From Trichlorobacter ammonificans (GTDB lineage Bacteria; Desulfobacterota; Desulfuromonadia; Geobacterales; Pseudopelobacteraceae), in assembly GCF_933509905.1 (NCBI RefSeq), contig NZ_OW150024.1, forward strand, positions 670,001-734,000: 64,000 bases of DNA, read 5' to 3'. How positions within the stretch are numbered: the stretch's first letter is position 1; each line of letters begins with the position of its first letter. Under the pieces are notes generated by a model, which had not been told where the DNA came from, made no database searches, and saw only the letters and a program-made list of their open reading frames with translations. The position numbers and the translations under genes are program-made. Below, in pieces: positions 35,778 through 44,198 of this stretch.

Positions 35778-36677
35778 ATGGCGTGGTCACTGGTAAGAAC
35801 TGTTGTCGGCTGTCTGCTGCTCGTGCTCGCCTGTGCACAAACGGCGCCGGTTTTTGCCGCCGAAGGGGAGCACCGTCTGGGCCAGGGGGTGAATCTGGCA
35901 GTGGGCATCGGATTCGAGGCAGCCTACGGTGATTACGGCTCCAGTGCCGATGCAACGGTGCTGACCATGCCGTTTCTGGTGATGATCAACCCGCTGGAGG
36001 CCCTGGATGTTACCCTGGAGCTGCCGCTGGTCTACCTGAACAGCCGCTCGGGCAGCGGCATGGTGGTCACCCAGTCCGGCGGCGGTTCCGGTTCCGGCTC
36101 CGGGAGAGGGCGGGGAATGGCCAGGGGCGGATCGGGCATGATGGGAGGCGGGACGACGACGACCACCACCACGGTGGGAGGTGGAGCCGTCACTGAGGCC
36201 GGTGTGGGGGATATCAACCTGACTGCCGGCTGGACCCTGTTCCAGGATGAGGGATACCGGCCCCGCATACGTCCCACCCTGTACCTGAAAGTTCCCTCCG
36301 GCGATGAAACCCGCGGTCTGGGTACCGGTACTTTTGAAGGGGGGCCCGGCCTGTCGCTTTCCAAATGGCTGGGAGACGTGCAGTTGTTTGGTGAGGGGGC
36401 CTGGATACTGCAGGAGCATACCGCAGCCTATCCGGGGAAAAACTACGCCAGTTACAGCATTGGTGCCGGACTGCAGACCACGGACCGCCTCTTCGTCTCG
36501 CTGTACGCCAAGGGGGCGTCCCGGCGAGTGGAGGGGGGGGCGGCACCGCTGGAGGGGCGTCTGAAGCTGAATTTCCTGCAGTCGCGGCGGATCGCCTGGG
36601 AAGTCTACGCCGCTGCCGGCTTTACGGACGCCAGCCCCGCTGTGGGCGGGGGCGTGCTGGTCATGTACCAGTTCTGA
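35778..36677 (+). CDS. Outer-membrane beta-barrel protein with Gly/Thr-rich insert
   Basis: The 299-residue protein has a signal peptide ending VFA-AEG. Alternating beta-strand segments follow (VNLAVGIGFEAAYGDYG, ALDVTLELPLVYL, DINLTAGWTLFQDEGYRPRIRPTLYLKVP) and a C-terminal strand ending in aromatic F (GGGVLVMYQF), typical of outer-membrane insertion. Residues about 100-140 form a low-complexity loop with Gly, Ser, Arg, Met and seven consecutive threonines. It resembles MetA-pathway/DUF3187-type porin-like proteins. GGGAGG precedes the ATG. It ends the operon. Confidence 0.75.
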   Translation: MAWSLVRTVVGCLLLVLACAQTAPVFAAEGEHRLGQGVNLAVGIGFEAAYGDYGSSADATVLTMPFLVMINPLEALDVTLELPLVYLNSRSGSGMVVTQSGGGSGSGSGRGRGMARGGSGMMGGGTTTTTTTVGGGAVTEAGVGDINLTAGWTLFQDEGYRPRIRPTLYLKVPSGDETRGLGTGTFEGGPGLSLSKWLGDVQLFGEGAWILQEHTAAYPGKNYASYSIGAGLQTTDRLFVSLYAKGASRRVEGGAAPLEGRLKLNFLQSRRIAWEVYAAAGFTDASPAVGGGVLVMYQF

Positions 36678-36695
36678 CTCCGTACCAGCCCCTTC

Positions 36696-36736
36696 GAGCG
36701 ACATCCCGAGTGTGCAAGCACAGATCGGGGGCGCTC
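36696..36736. terminator. Possible terminator hairpin between convergent genes
   Basis: GAGCG (36696-36700) with CGCTC (36732-36736) and CCCGA (36705-36709) with TCGGG (36725-36729) form a two-part stem between the convergent outer-membrane and Rrf2 genes. No T-run follows on either strand, so support is weak. Confidence 0.3.
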
Positions 36737-36752
36737 TGTTCCCGTAACACCG

Positions 36753-37229
36753 TCAGATATAGTACATCATCCGCTGGTCCTGCTCCCGCGGCAGACCCAT
36801 TTCCGCACCGCGCTGACAGAGGGTGGCCAGAGTCAGGGAGCCGAACAGTCCTTCCAGCAGGTCGTTGGCATCCTTCCAGACCGTTTGGGTGACGCAGTTT
36901 CCTTCAAAGGGACACTCGTTCTTGCGCCGCTTGCTCCGCTTGCCCTCGCCGGCGCAGTCAACCATCAGCACATCCTGTTCCGTGGCCTTGATAATCTCCA
37001 GCACGGTGATCTGGTCCGGCGTGCGTGCCAGGGAGTAGCCGCCGTTGGGGCCGCGTTTGCTTTTCAGGATACCTGCCTGCTTCAGATTCTGAAAAATTTG
37101 TTCAAGGTAGCGGGGAGAAATCTGCTGACGCCGTGAAATATCCTGTACCTGGGCGGATTGGGTGCCGCAGTTGTATGCCATGTCGAACAGGGCCCGCAAG
37201 CCGTAACGGCTCTTGGTTGAAAGGCGCAT
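36753..37229 (-). CDS. Rrf2 family transcriptional regulator (IscR-like, with Cys cluster)
   Basis: The 158-residue protein has the Rrf2 winged helix (MRLSTKSRYGLRALFDMAYN, SPRYLEQIFQNLKQAGILKSKRGPNGGY). Three cysteines in the region VDCAGEGKRSKRRKNECPFEGNC match Fe-S ligand positions of IscR-type members. It probably senses Fe-S status, nitrosative or redox stress. GGAGG lies 6 nt before the ATG at 37229. A TTGACA -35 element lies at 37299-37304 on the minus strand. No isc genes are adjacent. Confidence 0.88.
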   Translation of the reverse strand: MRLSTKSRYGLRALFDMAYNCGTQSAQVQDISRRQQISPRYLEQIFQNLKQAGILKSKRGPNGGYSLARTPDQITVLEIIKATEQDVLMVDCAGEGKRSKRRKNECPFEGNCVTQTVWKDANDLLEGLFGSLTLATLCQRGAEMGLPREQDQRMMYYI

Positions 37230-37351
37230 TGACGTCCTCCTGGCTGGTACCGTGCTGGGTAGTATGCTCGCATGCAGGGTAGGATAGGACACCAGTCGTG
37301 TCAAGAATTTTGGCGGCCTTGTACAGCACGGATGCGTGAGGTGCACCCGCT

Positions 37352-38089
37352 TCAGGGAGCGTGGCTGATCGTAACCGCAAAGACGGCAGCGGCACCGGCT
37401 CGTTTCAACACCAGAGCGCACTCCCGTAGCGTGCTGCCGGTGGTGGTCACGTCGTCCACCAGGATGATGCGCCTGTCGGCAACCAGCGCCGGGCTGGCCA
37501 CGGCAAAGGCATCGTTCAGGTTGTGCAGCCGAGCGTTGCGGTCAAGTTCCATCTGGGGAACCGTCGGGCGGGTGCGCAGCAGCGCCTGCCGTTGCAGAGG
37601 AATCTGCCAGTGCCTGGACAGCAGTTCCGCCAGCAGCAGCGCCTGGTTGAATCCACGGCTGCGCAGCCGGGCACGGTGCAGGGGGACCGGCAGCAGCAGG
37701 TCGGCCCGGCAGTGTCCGGCGAAGGACACCAGGGTGCGGGCGGCAAGCAGCCCCAGGGGACGGCGCAGGTGTGCCTGGCCGGCATACTTGAAGGCATGGA
37801 GCAGGTCACGGCAGGAACCGGTGTGCGTGAAAACGGCCCGGGCGGCCTGGAACGGCGGAGGGTCGGTCAGGCAGCGGCCGCACGGATGGGAGTCGCCCGT
37901 GGCGGAGAACGGGACACCGCATACGGAGCAGAACGGTTCGGTAATGAATGGGAGCTGGGCCGTGCAGTCGTCGCAGATATGCAGGGGGTCGGCGCCGCTG
38001 CACTGCGTACGGCAGATATGGCAGCGGGGCGGCAACAGCAGGTCAAGCAGGGCGCCACCCAGGAACCCGGGAATTCCGCGTGCGTTCAT
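37352..38089 (-). CDS. ComF family phosphoribosyltransferase-like protein
   Basis: The 245-residue protein has two CxxC zinc motifs (PPRCHICRTQCSG, CDDC and CSVCG, CGRC) in the first 75 residues and a C-terminal PRPP-binding loop ILVDDVTTTGST. This is the ComF layout. ComF is needed for DNA uptake in competent bacteria; other roles are unknown. It overlaps the sensor kinase stop by 4 bp and is the last gene of the Spy-like operon. Confidence 0.88.
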   Translation of the reverse strand: MNARGIPGFLGGALLDLLLPPRCHICRTQCSGADPLHICDDCTAQLPFITEPFCSVCGVPFSATGDSHPCGRCLTDPPPFQAARAVFTHTGSCRDLLHAFKYAGQAHLRRPLGLLAARTLVSFAGHCRADLLLPVPLHRARLRSRGFNQALLLAELLSRHWQIPLQRQALLRTRPTVPQMELDRNARLHNLNDAFAVASPALVADRRIILVDDVTTTGSTLRECALVLKRAGAAAVFAVTISHAP

Positions 38090-39456
38090 GGGCCGCCACC
38101 GGGTCGGGGCGGGAGCACAATACGGAAACAGGCACCGCTGCCCGGTTCACTGGAGGCGCTGATGGTGCCGCCGTGGGCCTCCACCAGCTCCTTGACGATG
38201 GACAGCCCCAGACCGAGTCCTCCCCCTTTCCCCTTGGCGAACCGTTCGAAAATATGGGGCAGCAGGTCCGCTTCAATGCCGCAGCCGGTATCCGTGATGT
38301 CGAGCTGGACAGAGCCGGCGACGGTCCGGCTGGCGAGCAGGGAGAGCAGGCCGCCTTCGGGCAGTGCCCGCAGGGCATTGGAGACCAGATTGATAATGAT
38401 CCGGGTGAACTGGTCGGGGTCGATCCAGGCGGTGAGGCCGGTGTCTCCCGCCACGTCCAGGATGACGTTCTCCGCTTCGGCCCGGCGGGAAAAGCGGGAG
38501 AGCAGATCCCGCAGGAACGGTACCAGCGCCACCTCCCGGCGCTGCAGGGTCAGCGAGGCGGTCTGGGCGCGGGTCAATTCGTCCACCCCGTCCAGGATGC
38601 CGGTCAGGCGGGTGGTTTCGTCGTGCAGTGACTGCAGGGCTTCCGTGGTGGTGGGAAGCAGGCCGTCCATCATCCCTTCCAGCTCCCCCCGGATCACCAT
38701 CAGCGGCGTGCGCAGCTCGTGGGCCGCGTTGCTGACCAGTTGCTTGCGTACCCGTTCCTGGCGTTCCAGGGCATCCGCCATCCGGTTGAAACTCACCGCC
38801 AGGCGGCTGATTTCGTCGTTGCCGGTCACCCGAACCCGCCGTGCCGCGTCACCGGCAGCAATCTCTTCTGCTGCTGCAGTCAGCTCGCGCACGGGACGGG
38901 CCAGTCGCCGCGCCGCAAGAATACTCAGAACAAGTGCAATGCAGCCCAGTCCTAAGACTGAATACGTCAGAAATTTGTTGGAGGAGGCGATGAAAAAATC
39001 TTCGCGGGGCGGGGTAGGCAGACGTACTTCGAGGGTGCCCACTTCCTCGCCTCCCATGAACAGGGGAAACGGCTGGAATTCTTCCTGCCGCTGCAGCGGC
39101 AGGCGCTGACCGGCCGCGGCCAGCACCCGCTCCCGCATTGACGGCGGCAGGTGAGCCAGGGCGCGGGAGCTGTCCAGTACCAGGGTGCCCCTGGCATCGA
39201 GCAGGCGAATGTCGAATCCCATCAGCCAGGCCCAGACCAGATCGTCCGCCACCTCTGCCGGACGCCAGGCCATCTGCTGGCGGTAGCGTCCTTCCAGCAC
39301 CGCCTGTACCTGGTAGAGACGGTCCAGCATCCGCCCTTCGCCGAAGGCGCGGAAGTCGCGGATCACCAGGCCGCGCACCAGCACGGCGGAGGAGAGGGCA
39401 ATGACGATGACCGCCAGCAACAGCGCCATCAGCTTCATCTGCAGGTTACAGCGCAT
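38086..39456 (-). CDS. Sensor histidine kinase with HAMP domain
   Basis: About 456 residues. Two membrane helices (MALLLAVIVIALSSAVLVRG near the start and FLTYSVLGLGCIALVLSILAA before the HAMP) flank a periplasmic region. HAMP (ARPVRELTAAAEEIAAGD), HisKA (AAHELRTPLMVIRG) and HATPase_c (LVSNALRALP, DTGCGI, GGGLGLGLSI) follow. The start is uncertain: the ATG at 39456 overlaps the regulator stop, and ATG 39438 is also possible. It pairs with the OmpR-type regulator upstream. Confidence 0.85.
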   Translation of the reverse strand: MRCNLQMKLMALLLAVIVIALSSAVLVRGLVIRDFRAFGEGRMLDRLYQVQAVLEGRYRQQMAWRPAEVADDLVWAWLMGFDIRLLDARGTLVLDSSRALAHLPPSMRERVLAAAGQRLPLQRQEEFQPFPLFMGGEEVGTLEVRLPTPPREDFFIASSNKFLTYSVLGLGCIALVLSILAARRLARPVRELTAAAEEIAAGDAARRVRVTGNDEISRLAVSFNRMADALERQERVRKQLVSNAAHELRTPLMVIRGELEGMMDGLLPTTTEALQSLHDETTRLTGILDGVDELTRAQTASLTLQRREVALVPFLRDLLSRFSRRAEAENVILDVAGDTGLTAWIDPDQFTRIIINLVSNALRALPEGGLLSLLASRTVAGSVQLDITDTGCGIEADLLPHIFERFAKGKGGGLGLGLSIVKELVEAHGGTISASSEPGSGACFRIVLPPRPGGGP

Positions 39457-40147
39457 CGCGCACCCCGCCGAACAGGTAACCGATGCCGTAGACGGTCTTG
39501 ATGTAGTCCGGAGCACGGCTGTCGCGCTCGATTTTCTGCCGCAGATTCTTGACGTGGGCGTCGACGCTGCGCTCGTACCCCTCGAACTGGTAGCCCAGCG
39601 CCCTGGTCACCAGCTCGTCCCGGCTCCAGGTGCGGCCGGGAGCCGAGGCCAGGGTGGCCAGCAGCTTGAATTCGGTGGGGGTCAGCCGGCAGGGTTCGCC
39701 GCGGCAGGTAACGGTATGCTGCCTGCTGTCCAGCAGCAGCTCGCCGTTGTTGAAGGAGAGGGGATGGTCGGCGGCTCCCGACCGGTCATACCGCTTCAGA
39801 ACCGCTTTCACGCGGTAAACCAGCTCCCGGGGCGAGGCCGGTTTGACCACGTAATCGTCCGCACCCAGCGCAAAGCCGGCGATCCGCTCGTCCTCGGATG
39901 CCTTGGCCGTCAGCATGATCACCGGAAACTCACCTGACTCCTTCAGTTCCTGGCACAGCTCCTCTCCGGAACGGTCCGGCAGCCCCAGATCCAGAATCAC
40001 CGCCAGGGGGGGCTCCCGCAGCGCCTGTTCCAGTGCTTTTGCAGCGGTATCGGCGTGGATGACGCGGAAGTCGGCCCCTTCGAGATACGCCTTGATGATC
40101 CGGGCGATTTTCAGGTCGTCTTCGACGATGAGAACGGGAGGGTGCAT
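39446..40147 (-). CDS. OmpR-family response regulator
   Basis: A 233-residue receiver plus winged-helix regulator. Receiver: IVEDD, phospho-Asp in ILDLGLPD, and the Lys in VVKPASP. C-terminal OmpR/PhoB DNA-binding domain: LTPTEFKLLATLASAPGRTWSRDEL and RSVDAHVKNLRQKI. GGAG lies before the ATG at 40147; a TTG two codons earlier is less likely. It is encoded downstream of the Spy-like and exported proteins and upstream of its kinase, recalling CpxP-CpxR-CpxA. Confidence 0.92.
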   Translation of the reverse strand: MHPPVLIVEDDLKIARIIKAYLEGADFRVIHADTAAKALEQALREPPLAVILDLGLPDRSGEELCQELKESGEFPVIMLTAKASEDERIAGFALGADDYVVKPASPRELVYRVKAVLKRYDRSGAADHPLSFNNGELLLDSRQHTVTCRGEPCRLTPTEFKLLATLASAPGRTWSRDELVTRALGYQFEGYERSVDAHVKNLRQKIERDSRAPDYIKTVYGIGYLFGGVRDAL

Positions 40148-40167
40148 GGGCAAGACTCCGGGCCTGC

Positions 40168-40563
40168 TCAGCGGATGGAGCGGATACGCCCGGTACGGCG
40201 GTCGATGATCACCAGTTCGACCGGTCGTCCCTCCGGGTCGGTAATCTCCGCCAGAAAAACATGCCGGCGCTCTTCAAAACGGCTGATACGGGCGGGATCG
40301 ATGCCGAAGAAAAGGTGCAACCGGTCCAGGGCTTCGGCGCGGGTATGCACCGGCTGGCGGGCACCGTAGCGGTCGGCGTGGCGTTTGGGGCAGTAGCCGC
40401 CGAAAGGCGGCGTTCCTCCCGGTCCCGGCTGCATGCCGGGACCGGGAGGAACGGCCCATGGCCGCTCTCCCTTGCCGCCATCGGGCCACTGTGCCGCGAC
40501 CGGCGCGGCAAGTGCCGGAACCAGCGTGAGAACCAGCAGGTATGTCGCATGTCTGTGTGTCAT
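40168..40563 (-). CDS. Small exported protein of the Spy-like operon
   Basis: The 131-residue protein has a signal peptide ending about residue 24 (TYLLVLTLVPALAAPVAA). A Pro/Gly-rich linker follows (PPGPGMQPGPGGTPPFGG), then a folded-looking C-terminus (TRAEALDRLHLFFGIDPARISRF to VELVIIDRRTGRIRSIR) that might be a PepSY-like small domain. No firm family. It sits between the Spy-like protein and the response regulator. Confidence 0.7.
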   Translation of the reverse strand: MTHRHATYLLVLTLVPALAAPVAAQWPDGGKGERPWAVPPGPGMQPGPGGTPPFGGYCPKRHADRYGARQPVHTRAEALDRLHLFFGIDPARISRFEERRHVFLAEITDPEGRPVELVIIDRRTGRIRSIR

Positions 40564-40663
40564 GACCCGTCTCTGGGAAACTGTCCCGGACCGGTCCGGG
40601 TTTTGAAGCTGTCCGGCAGTCCGGTCCGGGAACGATCTCCCCTGTGCTGCGGTGGCGGAGCGA

Positions 40664-41104
40664 TTATTGCGCCGGTGCCGCCTGGGGCGCGTTCGGGCCG
40701 CAGGGGCCGCAGCCGGAGCCCATCATGGCCGGCCCTGCGCCGCAGCCGCCCCGCATGCCGCCCATCCGACCTTTCCCGCCCTTGCCGATGCCGGCCTTTT
40801 CCCGCACCTCATACAGCTTCTGGCGCAGCGCCTGCAACTCGGTCTGCAGTTTGGTCAGTTTTTCATTGTCCGGCTTCTCCTTGATCCACTCGCGCTGAAT
40901 CTCCATGTGCTTGGCGTGCATCTGCTCCTTCAGTGGCAGGGTATCGGCCACATACTTTTTGTAGGCGGCGGTCTGCTCCGGGGATGATTCGGAGCACGGT
41001 CCGCAGCCGGGGCCGCCGCCCGGTCCGTACCCGCCGCGGGCATAGGCGGATGCCGTAACGGCCAGCGCCGCAACAAACGCTACTGCGAGAGTAATTTTTT
41101 TCAT
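40664..41104 (-). CDS. Spy/CpxP-like periplasmic protein (heavy-metal resistance family)
   Basis: The 146-residue protein has a signal peptide (MKKITLAVAFVAALAVTASAYA). A helical core (TAAYKKYVADTLPLKEQMHAKHMEIQREW, LTKLQTELQALRQKLYEVREKAG) resembles the Spy/CpxP/ZraP fold of two helical hairpins. It is bounded by Gly/Cys-rich segments (GGGPGCGPCSES; MRGGCGAGPAMMGSGCGPCG) that may bind metal. GGAGG precedes the ATG at 41104. It heads the operon with the exported protein, two-component pair and ComF. Confidence 0.82.
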   Translation of the reverse strand: MKKITLAVAFVAALAVTASAYARGGYGPGGGPGCGPCSESSPEQTAAYKKYVADTLPLKEQMHAKHMEIQREWIKEKPDNEKLTKLQTELQALRQKLYEVREKAGIGKGGKGRMGGMRGGCGAGPAMMGSGCGPCGPNAPQAAPAQ

Positions 41105-41188
41105 GGTCTGGTTCCTCCTGGTGTGGTTCGGCCATGCACCGGCCGGTTCATTGATGATGCTACCGTAGCAGACCATTACGAACGGCTG

Positions 41189-41214
41189 ATGAAAAGATTA
41201 TGAACAATTATGAA
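41189..41214 (-). promoter_or_regulatory. Phased ATGAA direct repeats (probable OmpR-type regulator box)
   Basis: On the plus strand ATGAA occurs at 41189-41193, 41200-41204 and 41210-41214, spaced 11 and 10 bp; two copies extend to ATTATGAA. OmpR-family regulators bind direct repeats at such spacing. The array lies 85-110 nt upstream of the Spy-like gene (transcribed leftward) and overlaps the end of hemH. Confidence 0.5.
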
Positions 41215-42173
41215 GATGCTGTCTGGTGCAGCGCATCCCTCACCAGGCGGGCCAGGCAACGGATAAAGGTCGGCGAACTGTTCAGGGATTCCGTCCGCCG
41301 GAACGTGGTGATTCCCAACTGCGCCGCCTCGGCGGCGTACTCGATATCGATCTCGTGCAGGGTCTCGATATGGTCGGACACAAAGGAAAGGGGAACCATC
41401 AGCAGTTCGCGGCAGCCTGTTTTGGCCAGTTCCTTCAGCATGTCGTCGGTGGAAGGCTCCAGCCACTTCACCGGTCCGGCCCGGGATTGGAAGGCAAGGC
41501 TGTGGCCGACGTCGCCGAACCGTTCCATGACCAGGCGCACCGTGGCGCGGACATGGTCGAGGTAGGGGTCGCCCTCGTCGATGAAGGACTGGGGCAGGGA
41601 GTGGGCGGAGAACAGAAGCCGCACCCGCGAGCGTTCCGGAAAGGAGGCCAGTCCCGCCTCGATCTTTTCGGCCAGCGCGTCGATGTAGAGCGGATGGTCG
41701 AAGAAGTGCGGAACCCTGACAACCTGCGGCCGGGCTGTCAGCGAGGTCAGGCAGCGGTCCAGGTCGTTGAAGCTGGAACCGCCGGTGGCGCGGGAGTAGT
41801 GCGGGTAGAGGGAAAGTGCCACGATCCGCTCGGGACCATCGGCAATCACCCTGCGCAGGGTGTCGGCGGTCAAGGGATGCCAGTAGCGCATGGCCACGGT
41901 ACAGGTGAAGCCCTCGCCCAGCTCCCGTTCGAGGGCCGCGGCCTGGGCCTCGGTCAGCTGGCGGATGGGAGATTTACCGCCGATCTCGCGATACTTCTCG
42001 GCGACGACCCGGGTTCGGCGCTTCACGATCATCCGGGCGATGAACGGCTGCAGCCAGGCCGGGCCGATGCGGATGATCTCGCGGTCCGAGAAAAGGTTAC
42101 GCAGAAACGGGCCTACCGCCTCCAATGAGTCGGGGCCGCCCATCTGCAGCAGGATGACGCTGGTGTGGGACAT
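41208..42173 (-). CDS. hemH: Ferrochelatase
   Basis: HemH inserts iron into protoporphyrin IX in the last step of haem synthesis. The 321-residue protein has [23 protein letters not shown] at the N-terminus, [14 protein letters not shown], and the catalytic-site segment [19 protein letters not shown] with the conserved His. [20 protein letters not shown] holds the Glu/His pair. It fits an organism with many cytochromes. Confidence 0.94.
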   Translation of the reverse strand: MSHTSVILLQMGGPDSLEAVGPFLRNLFSDREIIRIGPAWLQPFIARMIVKRRTRVVAEKYREIGGKSPIRQLTEAQAAALERELGEGFTCTVAMRYWHPLTADTLRRVIADGPERIVALSLYPHYSRATGGSSFNDLDRCLTSLTARPQVVRVPHFFDHPLYIDALAEKIEAGLASFPERSRVRLLFSAHSLPQSFIDEGDPYLDHVRATVRLVMERFGDVGHSLAFQSRAGPVKWLEPSTDDMLKELAKTGCRELLMVPLSFVSDHIETLHEIDIEYAAEAAQLGITTFRRTESLNSSPTFIRCLARLVRDALHQTASS

Positions 42174-42243
42174 GGGTGCTCCATGGATGATAATGTAGGC
42201 ACGGTGCAGGCAAGCTGCAGCCGTGCGGTGTGCCGTCCGCTCC

Positions 42244-42269
42244 TTTCCGGGCGCGGACGAGCCCGGAAA
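42244..42269. terminator. Hairpin after the small membrane gene
   Basis: TTTCCGGGC (42244-42252) and GCCCGGAAA (42261-42269) form a perfect 9-bp stem with an 8-nt loop, directly after the stop of the small membrane gene. No T-run follows in that direction, so it may be a weak terminator or RNA-stabilising hairpin. Confidence 0.45.
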
Positions 42270-42270
42270 A

Positions 42271-42456
42271 CTATCGCTTTGCCAGCCAGACCATCAAGAG
42301 AGCGCCGCCGAGCACCACCAGCAGCACGCCGCTTTTTACCTGGCTGAGTACCTGGTCATAGCCAGAACCGGGCGGTATGGAGAGCTGTCGATAACCCCAA
42401 AGGATAAGGGCGGCACCGGTAAGCGGCAACAGATGTTTGAGAGTCAGGCGTGGCAT
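42271..42456 (-). CDS. Small membrane protein, two predicted helices
   Basis: A 61-residue protein with two hydrophobic segments ([15 protein letters not shown] and [20 protein letters not shown]). No family recognised. The ATG at 42456 is chosen; a longer reading from a TTG at 42525 would overlap the pilin-like gene. The ribosome site is weak, so the start is uncertain. Confidence 0.55.
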   Translation of the reverse strand: MPRLTLKHLLPLTGAALILWGYRQLSIPPGSGYDQVLSQVKSGVLLVVLGGALLMVWLAKR

Positions 42457-42511
42457 ATCACTGGATGCCCCGTACTTGAGGGAGATGACGGTGCTGTCGG
42501 TTGCGACACTT

Positions 42512-44119
42512 TCAATGCAGCTCAAACTTTAGATCGGCGACCGTCATATTCACGCGGTCGTTACCATGCTGCCCCGTGGTAAAGCCCAGGAAGAAGCTGC
42601 TCAGGCCGGTAAGGTTCGCGGCGGTGAGTGTTCTGGTGATTGGGGTGAGCGATCCGGTGTAGGCGGTTGAAAGATCTTTCAGCACCGTCTTGTGGGTTGC
42701 ATTTGAGGTCATCCAGATCTTGTACGCGGGGTTCGTTGTCTCGGTGGCATCGAGTTCAATGCGCACGTAGTAGATGGTGCTGCCGGTTGCCCAGTTGTCG
42801 ATGCCGCTGCCCGTTGCAGTGCAGACATTCTGGTTGAGTGCAATGCAGGTTGAGCCCGGTCCTACCCCGTCATTGACATCATTCACGAGAAATTCAGCAC
42901 CGATGATCGGGTTGCCGGGGATGCCGGTGCCGAAGCCGGTGCGTGCGTTCTCGTCGCAGCTCGATATCGTGGTCCGCCCCAGTGCCGGCACCAGGGCAAA
43001 GGTGAAGCCGGTTCCCTCCTGGTAGGCAAACTGGTAGTAAGCGCGCAGCTTTTTGCCGGTCAGGGTGAGGGGGCGCTGGAACCAGATGCAGCTTGCCGTG
43101 GTGCCGTTCCGCACGCTGATGGCACTCAGGGTACCATCAACCACGGTCATGTTGAACTTTCCGCTGGGGGCATCGGTGTTGTTGGTGCCCTGGTCCTCCG
43201 GCGTACCGCCGTTCCAGTTGTCGGTGACCACGCCCGGGGTGGGCGGATTGAAGACGATCGGAGTATTGGGCGTGCCGGGGGGAGACCCGCAGGTGTCAAC
43301 TTTCAGACCGTAGGAGCGCTGGATCGTTGTCCCCTTGGAGTCGGTGAGGGTGACGGACAGGGTTTCGCCGGCAACAGGCGCCGAGCTGCGCGATAATTTG
43401 CCGCTGGCATCGATGGTCCAACCGGTGGTTGTTGTGGCCCACGTGTATGCCGGGACACCACCGTCTCCGTAGAGTGTTGCGCTATAGGATGCCCCTGAGC
43501 AGGCGGATGGCAGTTCATTGTTCACGATACGCAACCGTCCCCCGGTCTGCCCAAAACACCCCACGCGGGCTTTCAGCTCATCCAGTGTGACGAGGCGGTA
43601 GAGGTCTGGCGAGGTGAGCATGGCATTGTTCACAGCCCCGTTAAGGCCGTCGTGCAGCGGGTAAAGATACTTGGCGTCATCGCTGTCGATGGCCGCGTTT
43701 TTCCAGGATGATTGGGCGGTATAGTCGTCGCCGAGGCTGAGGACGGCAAAGGCGATGTTGGCGGAGCCGTTCACGGTCAGCCCGGTGGAGGTGTAGTTGC
43801 AGATGGCGTTGCTGCTGGGAGCAACGGTAAGGTTCTTGTCGTACAGGTAGCGTAAACGACGCCCCCAGGCGTCGTACTGGTTGCTGCTTGCTTCGGCGAA
43901 TTCCGCTGTCGTACCGGGAAGATGACCCCGGGAAAGCGACCAACTGATAATCGCATCCACCGCGCTGTTAATGGTGGTTTTGGTTTCATTGATCTTGCCC
44001 CGCTGCACCAGCGGTCCCAACATTTTAGCACCGGCGGCAGTAACGACCCCCACCAGCATCAACAGGATGATCAGGTTCAGCATCGACATGCCGGATTGGG
44101 AGCGGAGCAGTGTTTTCAT
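42512..44119 (-). CDS. Pilin-like protein with Ig-like and lectin-like C-terminal region
   Basis: The 535-residue protein begins with a type IV pilin-type N-terminus (RSQSGMSMLNLIILLMLVGVVTAAGAKMLGP), but the usual Glu at +5 is replaced by Asn. A pseudopilin-like part follows (INSAVDAIISWSLSRG, YDAWGRRLRYLYD). From about residue 200 there is an Ig-like repeat (YSATLYGDGGVPAYTW to LSVTLTDSKG), then about 260 residues of beta-rich sequence resembling a ConA/legume-lectin fold (FNMTVVDGTLSA to NMTVADLKFEL). A minor pilin or adhesin is likely. No other pilin genes are adjacent. Confidence 0.72.
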   Translation of the reverse strand: MKTLLRSQSGMSMLNLIILLMLVGVVTAAGAKMLGPLVQRGKINETKTTINSAVDAIISWSLSRGHLPGTTAEFAEASSNQYDAWGRRLRYLYDKNLTVAPSSNAICNYTSTGLTVNGSANIAFAVLSLGDDYTAQSSWKNAAIDSDDAKYLYPLHDGLNGAVNNAMLTSPDLYRLVTLDELKARVGCFGQTGGRLRIVNNELPSACSGASYSATLYGDGGVPAYTWATTTTGWTIDASGKLSRSSAPVAGETLSVTLTDSKGTTIQRSYGLKVDTCGSPPGTPNTPIVFNPPTPGVVTDNWNGGTPEDQGTNNTDAPSGKFNMTVVDGTLSAISVRNGTTASCIWFQRPLTLTGKKLRAYYQFAYQEGTGFTFALVPALGRTTISSCDENARTGFGTGIPGNPIIGAEFLVNDVNDGVGPGSTCIALNQNVCTATGSGIDNWATGSTIYYVRIELDATETTNPAYKIWMTSNATHKTVLKDLSTAYTGSLTPITRTLTAANLTGLSSFFLGFTTGQHGNDRVNMTVADLKFELH

Positions 44120-44198
44120 GGGAGGGGTACCCCTTTGTTTCTGTGTCGGCGAAAAGCATGATAGAGCGCATAAATGGCCGGTGTCAACGGATTAGCGG

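Noticed and set aside
42457-42525. A TTG-initiated N-terminal extension of the small membrane protein
   Set aside because: It would overlap the pilin-like gene and add a polar region unlike a membrane-protein N-terminus.
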